64,000 nt of DNA. Source: Salicibibacter cibarius (lineage in GTDB: Bacteria; Bacillota; Bacilli; Bacillales; Marinococcaceae). The translations under genes were made by a program, and so were the position numbers. The stretch covers positions 2,294,001 to 2,358,000 of the forward strand of contig NZ_CP054705.1 in the NCBI RefSeq assembly GCF_016495725.1, in the 5' to 3' direction. The notes under the pieces are model-generated. The model saw only the letters and a program-made list of their open reading frames with translations. It was not told the origin of the DNA and did no database searches. Of this stretch, positions 26,548-35,647 are shown in pieces (position 1 is the stretch's first letter; each line of letters begins with the position of its first letter).

Positions 26548-27528
26548 TTATTCTTGCAGATCTTCAATCGATTCAATATCCATATAAGCCGGAACGGTCA
26601 AACCAAGTTGCGCGCCATCTGGCATGTTTGGTCCAAGATCTTCGTATTCATCCTGATAATCCTCATGATAATCTTCGTGTGTATGTGGCAACCATACAGC
26701 AACGGATGCATCAGCATCACCGTCAGCCACAGATTGAAACACAGGGTTTGCTTCCATCTGGTTCATCTCAACTTCGTAACCAACACTTTCAAGGACGTTT
26801 GCAATTACATTGGTGGAAGCAATTTCCGTATCCCAAGCAACGAGGGAAAGGGTGAGGGTTTCGCCTTCTCCTGCATCTTCATCTACGCCGTCTGTCCATT
26901 CGGATACCATATCTTCATTGGCATCCACCCAGTTTTGGGCAGCCTCGGCTTCATCTACGTCATCTTGAATTTCAAGCATGACTTCTTCCATGTCCTCTTC
27001 TACCCATTCAAAGCTATCCAGAATTTGATATGCATCCGGGTGCTCGTCTTCGAGTCCTTCACGCGCGATCGTATGGATGCTTTCGGCATCCCCATACGAG
27101 CCTTCCGGATCATCAAGGATCTCTAGGTCATACTCTTGAAATTTCCAGTGCGGCGTCCATCCGGTGATGAAAACAGGGTCTTCATTTTGATAAGCGTTAT
27201 CCAACTCCTGAATCATCGCGGGATCAGAGCTTGTCTGTACGTTCCACTCGTCCAGCCCGTAATCTTCAATAGCTTGTTCCGTTGATTGTACAACGCCTGA
27301 ACCTCCGTCAATGCCGACGATTGTATGATCAACTTCTTCTCCGTAATCCGCGCCTGCTTCACCGTTCGCATCATCGTCATCATCGTCGTCCGCTTCTGTT
27401 TCTTCAGCGTCCCCATTGTCGTCTTCGGCGCCTGCGTCATCCCCTTCATCATCTGCACCGCAACCGGCGGCAACAAGTGTAAGCGAAAGTCCGGTGGCAA
27501 TACCGAGACGTTTCCAGTGCTTAATCAT
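26548..27528 (-). CDS. opuAC: Glycine betaine binding lipoprotein (OpuAC)
   Basis: Substrate-binding lipoprotein, 326 aa, of the OpuA importer. Lipobox VAAGC (C23), then an acidic linker of about 35 residues dominated by D and E, then the ligand domain with cage tryptophans in GWTPHW, VAWDTEIASTNV and VWLPHTHE. These match the three-tryptophan cage of Bacillus OpuAC. GGGAGAGG lies before the ATG. It follows the frameshifted permease gene and precedes a paralogue of similar length. The linker length and composition distinguish the copies, which could differ in ligand or affinity. Confidence 0.92.
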   Translation of the reverse strand: MIKHWKRLGIATGLSLTLVAAGCGADDEGDDAGAEDDNGDAEETEADDDDDDDANGEAGADYGEEVDHTIVGIDGGSGVVQSTEQAIEDYGLDEWNVQTSSDPAMIQELDNAYQNEDPVFITGWTPHWKFQEYDLEILDDPEGSYGDAESIHTIAREGLEDEHPDAYQILDSFEWVEEDMEEVMLEIQDDVDEAEAAQNWVDANEDMVSEWTDGVDEDAGEGETLTLSLVAWDTEIASTNVIANVLESVGYEVEMNQMEANPVFQSVADGDADASVAVWLPHTHEDYHEDYQDEYEDLGPNMPDGAQLGLTVPAYMDIESIEDLQE

Positions 27529-27601
27529 CGACTAACACCTCTCCCTTTCTATTATGTTAATTAACCCCCCTGCGCGCTGCCAGCGGCAGGGAAGAAATGT
27601 T

Positions 27602-28446
27602 CTATTTTTTCTTTTTGAGTTGAAAACCGGCGGTTAAGCGGTCAAGAATGATCGCCACGACAACGATCGCGATACCGGCTTCGAAACCACTGCCCACATC
27701 ATTTCGTCCGACCGCTGTATAGACAACATCCCCGAGGCCGTCAGCACCGATCATCGAGGCAATGACAACCATCGATAAGGATAACATAATCGTTTGGTTG
27801 ACCCCGGCCATAATCGTTGTCTTGGCCATGGGCAATTGCACTTTATATAGTTTTTGCGACGGTGTGGAACCAAACGCGTCCGCGGCTTCAGTAACCTCTG
27901 AAGATACTTCCCGAATGCCTAAATTCGTTAAACGTATCGTTGGAGGCATTCCAAAGATGACAGATGCAATAACCCCGGCACCATGCCGATCCCGAAAAAG
28001 GCAACCGCCGGGATCAAATAAACGAACTGCGGCAATGTCTGCATGAAGTCCAGGATCGGTTTAATGATTGCTTCAACCGTCCTGCTTTTTGACATCCAAA
28101 TGCCAATCGGTATCCCGACCAAAACGGAAATAAATGTCGCTGCCAGCACGATGGAAAGCATAAGAATCATGTCATTCCAAAATTGGAGATTATCGATAAG
28201 CAATAAGCCGAAAAAGACGAACAGACTTAAACCAATCTTCCTGCCGGCAAAGAAAAAGGTAAGAAGGGGAATCCCAATAATCACAACCGGAATAGGCACA
28301 ATGTCCATAATCGTCGTTAAAGCGCTCAGTATCCAAGCGATTAAAGCATCAATTGAATCAAATATCACATCCGCGTTCGTCAACCAATCAACGAAACGCT
28401 CAATCCAATCAGCTAGAGGAAGGCTCGGAAATAGATCCATTGACAT
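27602..28446 (-). pseudogene. opuAB: OpuAB permease gene with a -1 frameshift
   Basis: Membrane permease of the OpuA importer (expected about 281 aa). Residues 1-157 run in one frame up to FFGIGMVP; the rest (ASVIFGMPPTIRLTNLGIR to the end, including the EAA-like loop) continues in another frame from about 27970. One extra G in the run of four (C4 at 27973-27976 on the plus strand) would restore GMVPGVIASVIFGMPP. Both halves are otherwise well conserved, so the lesion is recent, a sequencing error, or a slippage site. As read, the shifted product ends after 172 aa and lacks the half that contacts the ATPase. Confidence 0.88.
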
Positions 28447-29626
28447 TCACCTCTCCTCCTGCTAGCGCACCGAGCACTGAGCTTCGCACGATAATACCGC
28501 GAAGTTTTCCGTCTTGGACAACGGCCGCGGGCACTTTGCTGTTTTTGATAAGATCGATCACTTCGGTAACGGGCGTTTCAAGTTCTACTCTCAGCACATC
28601 ATTGTGGATAACACCCTTGAAATCATCGACTCCTTTATCCACGAGTTGGGATAATTCGTCCGCGTGGACAATCCCTATCAGTTCCCGGTCGCGTTTAATG
28701 GCATAAATGCTTGAGATGCCTGAATTGCGCATGCGCTGCAAAGCGACGCGCGGGCCTTCCCGTTCCGGCTGGACGGTTTCAGGTCTCGTCATGACATTTT
28801 GTGCCGTGAATACTTTTGAACGGTCTACATCTTCTACGAATTTCTCAACGTACTCATCGGCCGGATTCGTAAGAATTTCTTCCGGAGTTCCGATTTGTAC
28901 GATGGCTCCGTCTTTCATAATCGTAATCCGATCTCCAATCCTGAGTGCTTCATCCAAATCGTGCGTGATAAATATAATCGTTTTCTTCATGTTTTCCTGC
29001 AAATCCATCAGTTCATCTTGCATGTCTTTTCGGATTAAAGGATCGAGTGCCGAAAATGCTTCATCCATAAGAAGAATTTCCGGATCATTGGCCAGGGCGC
29101 GGGCAAGTCCTACACGTTGTTGCATCCCGCCCGATAATTCTTCGGGATACATGTTTTCATACCCTTCCAAGCCAACGAGCCTCAGGGCATCACCCGCTTT
29201 TTTACTTCTTTCCTCCCGTTCAAATCCCTGTACTTCCAACCCATACTCCACATTGCTTTGAATCGTTCGAAAAGGGAAGAGGCCAAATTTCTGAAACACC
29301 ATGCTCATGTCCCGGCGGCGAATCGTCCGCAATTTTTTTTCGTTCATTTCCGCCAAGTTGTCATCATTTAAGTAGACAGCACCTGATGTCGGTTCGATCA
29401 AACGGTTGAGCAAACGCACGAGCGTTGATTTTCCGCTCCCCGACAAGCCCATAATCACAAACACTTCACCATCTTGAACGTCAAATGATGCTTTGTTTAC
29501 ACCGACGGTAAGGCCTGTTTCTTCGAGAATTTCTCCTTTCGACTTGTTTTCTTTCAAAAGAGAGATGGCCCGTTCCGGCCTTTTCCCAAATACCTTGGTC
29601 AAATTCTCAACCTTGATTTTCGCCAA
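28409..29626 (-). CDS. opuAA: Glycine betaine ABC transporter ATPase (OpuAA)
   Basis: ATP-binding subunit of the osmotically important OpuA importer, 405 aa. Walker A GLSGSGKST, Q-loop FQKFGLFP, signature LSGGMQQRVGLAR, Walker B ILLMDEAFSALD and H-loop ITHD are intact. The C-terminal tandem CBS domains (about residues 275-395) are the ionic-strength sensor in this family. AAGGAG lies 8 nt before a TTG at 29626 that gives the family N-terminus MAKIKVENLTKVFG; the in-frame codons upstream lack support. First gene of opuAA-AB-AC-AC2, overlapping the permease start by 38 bp. Confidence 0.93.
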   Translation of the reverse strand: MAKIKVENLTKVFGKRPERAISLLKENKSKGEILEETGLTVGVNKASFDVQDGEVFVIMGLSGSGKSTLVRLLNRLIEPTSGAVYLNDDNLAEMNEKKLRTIRRRDMSMVFQKFGLFPFRTIQSNVEYGLEVQGFEREERSKKAGDALRLVGLEGYENMYPEELSGGMQQRVGLARALANDPEILLMDEAFSALDPLIRKDMQDELMDLQENMKKTIIFITHDLDEALRIGDRITIMKDGAIVQIGTPEEILTNPADEYVEKFVEDVDRSKVFTAQNVMTRPETVQPEREGPRVALQRMRNSGISSIYAIKRDRELIGIVHADELSQLVDKGVDDFKGVIHNDVLRVELETPVTEVIDLIKNSKVPAAVVQDGKLRGIIVRSSVLGALAGGEVNVNGSISEPSSS

Positions 29627-30066
29627 TGAATTCACTCCTTGGGCGATCTGTTTTTTTAATAAGGTGCTCAATATGCTAGGGGTCAAATTCACAGCAAGGA
29701 CATATTCATCTTATGGTAACTTCATCATACTTTCGTTAGCTTTGATCAAAATTTTTCACTCATTCAACTATGATGTTCGTCCGATTCATCTTTGGAATAG
29801 GCCATTGTTTAAACCCTACGAATGTCCTGTTGATTTTGACGATCATTCACCCGCACAGCATCATACTTTAAATACTATACTCCTTTCGAAAGATGAAAAC
29901 AAATCGAGCAATTAAGGTTTATTGCCCGTATTCTCATAATATAATGCGTTATTCATCATAAACATGTCTATTTTTGTTTTATCTATTCATATCTTCTAAT
30001 ATCGACAAAATACGTGTCCTTGATTTGCTAATGATTTGAAAACAATTTATTTTCATTTATTATATA
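29627..30066. other. Promoter-bearing spacer upstream of opuAA
   Basis: About 440 bp, AT-rich, holding the leader of the opuA operon on the minus strand. I see no gene with a ribosome site and no convincing -35/-10 pair; an A+T-rich stretch with TTGATC and TATGAT-like hexamers lies at 29720-29760. Confidence 0.4.
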
Positions 30067-30095
30067 AAAAGGCTTGCCGGAAGGCAAGCCTTTTG
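30067..30095 (-). terminator. Terminator of the SurA-like lipoprotein gene
   Basis: AAAAGGCTTGCC pairs with GGCAAGCCTTTT (loop GGAA), T run on the minus strand, 15 nt past the stop. Confidence 0.88.
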
Positions 30096-30109
30096 TGTAC
30101 ATCAAGTTC

Positions 30110-30907
30110 CTAGACGTGTATTTCAATGTTCGCGTCTTCTTCCAAGTCATTCGTTAGCGCTTCACGATTTTCTTGATTTTCCATTTGTTCTGCCTGATCC
30201 CGGAGTTGATCTTCCATTTCATCGAGCTCCGGCGGATCTTCTTCCATTTCATCGCCCATTTGTTCTTCCATCATAGCGATTTGCTCTTCATAAAGTTCTT
30301 CTAATTCTTCATCGCTAACTTCAACTTCTCCGAACTCATCTTCAATTAATTGTTCGATGCGAAGATCTTCCTCCAAAATGTTATGAACTTCGTCTTCCGA
30401 CATGCCCTGTTCTTCCATCACTTCAAAGAATTCTTCTGTGTCTTGGCCCATTTCTTCGGCCATTTCTTCGATCGCTTCATCCAAGTCCTCGTCGCTTACT
30501 TCGATTCCGCGCTCACCCGCTTCTTGAAGAAGCAGTTCCTGTCTTGCAAGTTCATTAGCAATTTCCTCGCGAAATTCTTGGTCTTGTTCCTCATCCTCGG
30601 TAATATCCATCATCTGGGTTTGCGCGATCTGTTCCACTTGCATCGTATAGATCTCTTCAAATTCATCTCTGTCGATGCTTTCTTCATTTACTTCAGCAAC
30701 GGGGTCAGGGACGTCATCCAAGTCAATGTCCGGCTCCGGCATTTCCATTTCTTCCTCCGGAAGCGCGTCACTGGCTTGTTCCTCGCCCTCCTCTTCTCCG
30801 TTCTCTGTATCTTCTGCTTCTCCGTTTTCTTCGTCATCGCCGTTGCATGCAGCCAGTCCAATCGCGAGAAGAAACGACAATCCACCAGTTACTAATACTC
30901 TTTTCAC
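30110..30907 (-). CDS. Acidic SurA_N-type lipoprotein
   Basis: A 265-aa exported lipoprotein. The signal peptide ends in LAAC (C21), followed by an E/D-rich linker of about 45 residues and then a helical region resembling the SurA/PrsA N-terminal chaperone domain (DPVAEVNEESIDRDEFEEIY, ELARQELLLQEAGERGIEVSDEDLDEAI). No parvulin rotamase domain is present between or after the helices, so it is a chaperone-only relative of PrsA. More than a third of residues are E or D. AAGGAG lies 7 nt before a GTG at 30907; the ATG at 30928 would place that site in the coding region. Monocistronic. Confidence 0.82.
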   Translation of the reverse strand: MKRVLVTGGLSFLLAIGLAACNGDDEENGEAEDTENGEEEGEEQASDALPEEEMEMPEPDIDLDDVPDPVAEVNEESIDRDEFEEIYTMQVEQIAQTQMMDITEDEEQDQEFREEIANELARQELLLQEAGERGIEVSDEDLDEAIEEMAEEMGQDTEEFFEVMEEQGMSEDEVHNILEEDLRIEQLIEDEFGEVEVSDEELEELYEEQIAMMEEQMGDEMEEDPPELDEMEDQLRDQAEQMENQENREALTNDLEEDANIEIHV

Positions 30908-31011
30908 ATAAAAGCTCCTTCCTTCCACAGGCTGAAGGCATTATAACACAAAAGCAGGTGTACTCAGCAAACGTCATCACATTTATAACTTGTTTCATCA
31001 TTGTGACCGAT

Positions 31012-31031
31012 TTGTGACAGTTATATCACAA
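31012..31031. promoter_or_regulatory. TTGTGA-N8-TCACAA dyad
   Basis: A 6-bp inverted repeat (31012-31017 and 31026-31031) about 105 bp upstream of the SurA-like gene. The spacing (20 bp overall) is 2 bp longer than a Rex site and 4 longer than an FNR core, so the binding protein is unknown. Confidence 0.35.
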
Positions 31032-31108
31032 TGTCGTTCAACTTATGTGAGAGGCGCCCAAACATTCCCGACATGTTTTTCATAGGCTACCGTAACGCTA
31101 ATAAAACC

Positions 31109-31206
31109 TTTAGAAAAACTTGGCTTCCGCCAAGTCCTTATAGCGGAAGCCTTAGTTTTACTTATACTTTAATCCTTTAACAAAGTTAAACATTCTTAAA
31201 GTGTAA
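31109..31206. repeat. 98-bp dispersed structured element, copy 1
   Basis: It begins TTTAGAAAAACTTGG and ends TTAAAGTGTAA. Hairpin GGCTTCCGC with GCGGAAGCC, then nested inverted repeats ACTTTAA ... TTTAAC-AAA-GTTAAA ... TTAAAGT. A second copy of equal length lies at 46095-46192 and differs at scattered sites, including a compensated base pair in the first stem. It could be a palindrome-associated non-autonomous element or a structured RNA. Confidence 0.75.
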
Positions 31207-31232
31207 TGAAAAAAACGGAAAGTAGGGACACT

Positions 31233-31610
31233 ATGCAACATTCGCTATTCCCGATAAAGGTATTTAGCCGTTGGTACACGAATGACGCCGGTTTTTTTGG
31301 ATCGTCACTTACACCGGTGCAAACTAAAACAGAAACGCATTGGATCCTACGCTTTCCAATCCAAGGGATGCGTGCAGAGAACGTAATCACTTACATTGAC
31401 AATCACAATTTGCATATCCGCTTTCAACAAATGACGGAAGAAAAACAAGTGAATGAAACAACGGGCATTGTTTCCGCTTATCAAGCTTTGACAGAATGCG
31501 AGACCCTTACATCGCTCCCAGTATACGTAGACACGGGCAGTTATTCCGTTATTTGTTGCAGCGATCATGTGGACCTTTACTTCAATATTCTGAAAGGAGA
31601 TGAGTATTGA
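31233..31610 (+). CDS. Hsp20-like protein, probable spore coat component
   Basis: A 125-aa protein. WILRFPIQGMRAENVITYIDNHNLHI and LPVYVDTGSYSVICCSDHVDLYFNILK follow the strand pattern of alpha-crystallin/Hsp20 proteins, including a C-terminal GVLTI-like segment. AGGG lies 5 nt before the ATG at 31233. The upstream ATG at 31206 falls in the dispersed element and has no ribosome site. It overlaps the YppG-like gene by a few bases, so the two are coupled. Bacillus coat proteins CotM and CotP have this fold; coat location is inferred from the neighbour. Confidence 0.6.
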   Translation: MQHSLFPIKVFSRWYTNDAGFFGSSLTPVQTKTETHWILRFPIQGMRAENVITYIDNHNLHIRFQQMTEEKQVNETTGIVSAYQALTECETLTSLPVYVDTGSYSVICCSDHVDLYFNILKGDEY

Positions 31611-31927
31611 TGATCCATCATTCTCAGCAGCGGCCACGGCCGCCTCATTATGAAGAGCCTTACATGTATCCACCACGCCCTTATCCGCCTTCGTTGCCGC
31701 CGATTTCCGGGCAACCTTATGGCAGTCCCGGGGCGCCCGCCTATGGAAATGCGGGGAAAAAACCGAGACCGCCGGCTGTCTCCGGAATTATGACCGGATT
31801 TACGAATGAAAATGGCCAATTAGATGTTCAGAAAACAATGGCAACAATCGATACGGCAGTAAAAACGTACCAACAAGTTTCACCGATGATTAAACAGCTC
31901 TCGTCCATTTTCCTATACCGAAATTAA
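31610..31927 (+). CDS. YppG-like proline/tyrosine-rich protein
   Basis: A 105-aa protein. The first 50 residues are P, Y, H and G rich, followed by a C-terminal block (GIMTGFTNENGQLDVQKTM ... VSPMIKQLSSIFLYR) typical of the YppG family of Bacillus, linked to the spore coat. AAAGGAG lies upstream inside the Hsp20-like gene. TTG at 31607 is an equally possible start. Second gene of a two-gene unit that ends at a strong terminator. Confidence 0.75.
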   Translation: MIHHSQQRPRPPHYEEPYMYPPRPYPPSLPPISGQPYGSPGAPAYGNAGKKPRPPAVSGIMTGFTNENGQLDVQKTMATIDTAVKTYQQVSPMIKQLSSIFLYRN

Positions 31928-31952
31928 ACCCGGCCCGCGCGGCCGGGTTTAA
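31924..31952. terminator. Bidirectional terminator
   Basis: Perfect 12-bp arms TTAAACCCGGCC (31924-31935) and GGCCGGGTTTAA (31941-31952), between the YppG-like gene and the convergent hydrolase gene. Confidence 0.85.
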
Positions 31953-31962
31953 TTTTCTCGAT

Positions 31963-32796
31963 TTAAGATTCTGCGAACGATCGAATCGCTTTTGCTGTTT
32001 CCTTCGGCATTTCTTCCGGAAGAAGATGGCCAATTTCCGGATAAGTAGAAAGTGTCGCGCATGGCAAAGCACCCACGAGCTTTTCTCCCACTTTCAAAGG
32101 TACGATGCTGTCCGCTTCTCCCCACAGCAAAAGAACCGGCACGTGAATTTCCGCAAGCTCCGTTTTTGTTAAATCACCTTCGCGGTGGCGGATAAATTTA
32201 GTTAACGCTTGATACATCGCTTTTTCCCGTAATGGTTCTTCATAAGCGGATACGTGTTTGTCTGTGACGATGGACGAATCAAAGATGACTTCATGCAAAA
32301 TATTGCTTACGTCGTGTTTGCGTATATAGCGCCTCAGCCAAGTTGAAAAGAACGGGAGGTATGTTGCTGCCCGCAACCAAAAAGGGAGACGGGCGATGCC
32401 TCCGGAGCTTGCGAGCAACACAATCTTTTTCGGCAGACGGGGCATTATTTTTGGCAAACGGAGGGCGATTTGTCCTCCCATCGAGTGGCCGACCGGAATC
32501 ACTTCGGTTTGTTCGGTCACATAGAGCTTTATAATGGCATTTACCGTTAATGCATATTGTGCGTACGAATAGCGGTATCGCAATGTTTTCTTGCTTTTTC
32601 CAAAACCGGGAAGGTCGAAGGTGACAACCTCGCCGTAAAGGCGCAATTCGGGAATGAGGGCCTGATAGCTATATGCGGATGACATGAATCCATGAATCAA
32701 TACGAACAATCGCGGGGGTGAGGCGTTTCCGGCCTCAGGATAATGTTGAACGTTCATATCTTCCGGGCGAACCGGATAGCGGTCAACGTAGTTCAT
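31963..32796 (-). CDS. Alpha/beta hydrolase
   Basis: A 277-aa serine hydrolase of the alpha/beta fold, similar to Bacillus YugF-type enzymes. Oxyanion HGF near residue 35, nucleophile elbow GHSMGG near residue 103, acid WGEADSIVP near 226 and histidine IGHLLPEE near 255. No signal peptide, so cytoplasmic. Its start overlaps the metA stop by 14 bp, so it is last in the yneP-yneQ-nadE-metA run. The ester or thioester substrate is unknown. Confidence 0.85.
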   Translation of the reverse strand: MNYVDRYPVRPEDMNVQHYPEAGNASPPRLFVLIHGFMSSAYSYQALIPELRLYGEVVTFDLPGFGKSKKTLRYRYSYAQYALTVNAIIKLYVTEQTEVIPVGHSMGGQIALRLPKIMPRLPKKIVLLASSGGIARLPFWLRAATYLPFFSTWLRRYIRKHDVSNILHEVIFDSSIVTDKHVSAYEEPLREKAMYQALTKFIRHREGDLTKTELAEIHVPVLLLWGEADSIVPLKVGEKLVGALPCATLSTYPEIGHLLPEEMPKETAKAIRSFAES

Positions 32797-33691
32797 AAGG
32801 TGTTTCTTGATAGACGTAATAGTTTAACCAATTGGAAAAGAGCAAATGGGAATGGGCTCTCCAAAGGAGTAACGGATCGTTGTCCGGATTCTCGCTCGGA
32901 AAATAACCGGTCGGTGCCTGTGTATCGAGTCCCCGTTCTCGGTCACGTTGATACTCATCCCGCAATGTTGTCGCCTCATATTCCGCGTGCCCGGTGACAA
33001 ACACCTTGCTCCCTTTCAAATCGGCGATCAAGTATACGCCCGCGTCTTCAGACTCAGCAAGGACAACCAATTCATCTTCCGCTTCAATATCCTCATTTTT
33101 CGTCGTCGTATATCGTGAATGCGGAACGTAAAATTGATCGTCAAATCCTCGCAAAAGCGGACTGTTCATCGTTTTAATCTCATGTTTGTAAACGCCGAAT
33201 TGTTTATGGGGCAATTCAACCTTCGGTATTTGATAATGGTAGTACAGGGCCGCTTGTGCTCCCCAACAGATATGCAATGTGGAAGTGACGTTGGTTTTGC
33301 TCCATTCCAACATTTCAACTAATTCATTCCAGTAGTCCACATCCTCGAAGGATAATCGTTCAATCGGCGCTCCGGTGATAATCATCCCGTCAAAATACTG
33401 ATCTTTAACGTCTGCAAACCTTTTATAAAAAGCTTCCAAATGCTCCGAGGACGTATTTTTTGACCGGTGTGTGCTCGGATGCAGAAACGTAATCTCCACT
33501 TGCAAGGGGGAATTTCCCAACAATCGTAAAAGTTGGGTTTCCGTCGTTTCTTTCAACGGCATTAAATTCAAGATAACGATATGCAACGGACGGATGTCTT
33601 GCGTATACGCCCGTCTCTCATTCATGACAAATATATTCTCTTGTTGCAGTACATCTTTTGCCGGCAATTCATTCGGAATTTTAATTGGCAT
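32783..33691 (-). CDS. metA: Homoserine O-acetyltransferase (MetA family)
   Basis: First committed step of methionine synthesis: acylation of L-homoserine. The 302-aa length is canonical, and catalytic residues fall at family positions: C142 in HICWGAQA, H235 and E237 in VTGHAEYE. Residue 111 is glutamate (GAPIERL). In characterised MetA proteins this selects acetyl-CoA, whereas glycine gives succinyl-CoA, so an acetyltransferase is predicted. GGGGG lies 7 nt before the ATG at 33691. It starts 34 nt after nadE. I looked for an S-box riboswitch upstream and saw none; the gene appears to rely on read-through from the operon. Confidence 0.93.
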   Translation of the reverse strand: MPIKIPNELPAKDVLQQENIFVMNERRAYTQDIRPLHIVILNLMPLKETTETQLLRLLGNSPLQVEITFLHPSTHRSKNTSSEHLEAFYKRFADVKDQYFDGMIITGAPIERLSFEDVDYWNELVEMLEWSKTNVTSTLHICWGAQAALYYHYQIPKVELPHKQFGVYKHEIKTMNSPLLRGFDDQFYVPHSRYTTTKNEDIEAEDELVVLAESEDAGVYLIADLKGSKVFVTGHAEYEATTLRDEYQRDRERGLDTQAPTGYFPSENPDNDPLLLWRAHSHLLFSNWLNYYVYQETPYELR

Positions 33692-33725
33692 CGTATTTCC
33701 CCCATGCTCCTTTGTTCGGTTATTT

Positions 33726-34550
33726 TTATATAATTTCCCACCACTCATCTTGAGGGCTTACAGGTGTGCGTCGTTTATGTTCGGTTACCCGATAATAATG
33801 AATCAGTTCATTCTCTATCTTTTTGTTAACGGTTTTTCCTTCCAGAAAATCATCAATTTCATTATATGTCAATCCTAAGGCTTCTTCGTCTGAAAGTCCG
33901 GGCTGATCATCTAACAAGTCGGCCGTCGGAGTTTTCATATAGGTGGATGCCGGCGCGTCCAACATTCGTAACAGCGCTTTGCCTTGTCGTTTATTCAATC
34001 CGGATAAAGGGACGATATCACAAGCGCCATCCCCATGCTTGGTAAAATAACCGGTAATCGCTTCCGCGGCATGATCTGTTCCGATGACGAGCAGCCCGAA
34101 TGCGGCTGCCACATCATATTGGACCTTCATACGCTCCCGGGCTTTTGTATTCCCTTTGTGAAAATCGCTAAGCTCCTCGTCAAACGCTTGCGCAAAGCTA
34201 TTTGCGGAGGCGTCAACCGCCGGTTGGATATTAATCGTTTCCGCGCGATCCGGTTGAATAAACGCGAGCGCTTTGTTTGCATCATCTTCATCTTGTTGTG
34301 CCCCGTGGGGGAGGCGCAGGGCAATAAACTGATAATGTTCGTTTTCTTCTTCGCGAAGTTCTTCGACTGCTTCCTGTGCCATCTTTCCCAGTAATGTAGA
34401 ATCTTGCCCACCGGATATGCCAAGCACGAAACCATTTGCCCGTGCGTGTTTGGCGTAGGACTTTAAAAACCCTTTCCGTCTTCGGTATTCTTCTTCGGGG
34501 ACAATTGTTGGTTGGACACCTAAAGCACGAATAATCGCTTCCTGTTGCAT
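33726..34550 (-). CDS. nadE: NH3-dependent NAD synthetase
   Basis: Last step of NAD synthesis: amidation of deamido-NAD with ammonia and ATP. The 274-aa length matches the ammonia-only bacterial type, with no glutaminase domain. PP-loop [10 protein letters not shown] near residue 45, and the [24 protein letters not shown] and [10 protein letters not shown] blocks. GGGG lies 9 nt before the ATG at 34550. The frame is open 42 codons further, but that stretch overlaps yneQ. It follows yneQ by 13 nt. Confidence 0.93.
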   Translation of the reverse strand: MQQEAIIRALGVQPTIVPEEEYRRRKGFLKSYAKHARANGFVLGISGGQDSTLLGKMAQEAVEELREEENEHYQFIALRLPHGAQQDEDDANKALAFIQPDRAETINIQPAVDASANSFAQAFDEELSDFHKGNTKARERMKVQYDVAAAFGLLVIGTDHAAEAITGYFTKHGDGACDIVPLSGLNKRQGKALLRMLDAPASTYMKTPTADLLDDQPGLSDEEALGLTYNEIDDFLEGKTVNKKIENELIHYYRVTEHKRRTPVSPQDEWWEII

Positions 34551-34563
34551 TGGATATTTCCCC

Positions 34564-34872
34564 CTATTCAGCATCATTTCTAAATCTTTTCCATTGGTCA
34601 TATAATCCTTCTGCCAACAGCACACGTCTTTGGTGATTTCCGAAGAGGTCAAAATGGGACAATTCCCCTCGCTCATGAATCCATTTTTCCTTCAACCCGT
34701 ATGCTTTTCCCCATTGTACCAGTTTCGGGTAATCCCCACAGGCTACTTTCGTCACAGAATCACAGTCGGGAAACCGGTCATCCACCCAATAATGGGTAAT
34801 AACAGAAATTTCACCTGCCTTCGCTCGCGCTTTCCATTTTTTTAGTTCGTGTTTATCAATCCCAAAGGCCAT
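34564..34872 (-). CDS. yneQ: YneQ-like conserved protein
   Basis: A 102-aa protein that follows Bacillus YneQ: MAFGIDKHELKKWK, ITHYWVDDRFPDCDSVTKVACGD, LVQWGKAYGLKEKWI and SHFDLFGN. Function unknown. The ATG at 34872 lies 7 nt after the yneP stop and fits the family N-terminus; the longer frame overlaps yneP. The yneP-yneQ order near aconitase is as in B. subtilis. Confidence 0.85.
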   Translation of the reverse strand: MAFGIDKHELKKWKARAKAGEISVITHYWVDDRFPDCDSVTKVACGDYPKLVQWGKAYGLKEKWIHERGELSHFDLFGNHQRRVLLAEGLYDQWKRFRNDAE

Positions 34873-34879
34873 AGCAGCA

Positions 34880-35314
34880 TTATTCACTTTCTTTTTTTTG
34901 TTTCTTTTCACGTTCATATACGTCGTGCCATTCCGGCAAGTGTTTTTTCATGGAACGGGGGCGAAAACGCTCACGGTCGACGATCACATGGGTCGTCGTC
35001 CCACTTACGCATAATTCGTTATCTTCATTATAAATGGCGTAACCGTACACCGCCCGTATTCCATCGTAATCCTCAATCCATGTCTCTACACGGACGGTTT
35101 CCCCATATCGTACCGCTGTTTTATAAGACAAGTTTGCTTCTGTTACCGGAGCAAGTACACCGCTCTCTTCCAGTTTTGCATAGGAAAAACCCAAATCGTT
35201 GATAAGTTCGGTTCGGCCTATCTCGCACCATATTAAATACTGGGAATGGTGTACAATCCCCATTTGATCTGTTTCCGCATACCGAACTTGTATGTGGGTG
35301 GACGCTATTTTCAA
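34880..35314 (-). CDS. yneP: YneP acyl-CoA thioesterase (hotdog fold)
   Basis: A 144-aa YbgC/FadM-type 4-hydroxybenzoyl-CoA thioesterase fold. RYAETDQMGIVHHSQYLIWCEIGR carries the catalytic aspartate-histidine region, followed by the YGETVRVETWIEDYDGIRAVYGYAIYN beta sheet. A TTG at 35314 has AAAGTAGG 9 nt upstream, while the ATG at 35335 has no ribosome site, so the TTG is chosen with moderate confidence. First gene of the yneP-yneQ-nadE-metA-hydrolase run. Confidence 0.85.
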   Translation of the reverse strand: MKIASTHIQVRYAETDQMGIVHHSQYLIWCEIGRTELINDLGFSYAKLEESGVLAPVTEANLSYKTAVRYGETVRVETWIEDYDGIRAVYGYAIYNEDNELCVSGTTTHVIVDRERFRPRSMKKHLPEWHDVYEREKKQKKESE

Positions 35315-35480
35315 GCATATACGCCTACTTTCCATTCGTTTATTAAGCTTGAGTTACAGAACCGCTTTCTCTTTAGAATAATAAACAATTGCCGTTCAAT
35401 CAAGAAAAAGGGGTCTTAAAAAATAAAAATGGCCGCCTCACCTTGTAACAAGATAACGACAGCCGATGGTCACATACGGA

Positions 35481-35600
35481 TTATTTTCTTTTGGCATCCA
35501 AGCGTTCTTCAATTCGATTCATCGCTTCCCGATCATTAAGAATCGCTTCGCGATTGTCCCTTAACAAATCGATAAAGCGAACATTTTTGACTCTTCGCAT
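35481..35600 (-). CDS. Fur-regulated basic protein (FbpA/B-like)
   Basis: A 39-residue basic protein (MRRVKNVRFIDLLRDNREAI then LNDREAMNRIEERLDAKRK). The pattern of a hydrophobic start, the LLRDNREAILNDREAMNRIEERL helix and a basic tail matches the Fur-regulated basic protein family, which assists an iron-sparing small RNA in Bacillus. GGAGG lies 7 nt before the ATG. A single GATAAT hexamer lies upstream, but there is no full Fur box, so iron control is only inferred from the family. Confidence 0.75.
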   Translation of the reverse strand: MRRVKNVRFIDLLRDNREAILNDREAMNRIEERLDAKRK

Positions 35601-35647
35601 AGGAACGCCTCCTTTTTTTCTTCTATTATCGGTGAATTTTTACATTT

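Noticed and set aside
33691-33760. SAM (S-box) riboswitch ahead of metA
   Set aside because: Only 34 nt separate nadE and metA and no S-box blocks are present.
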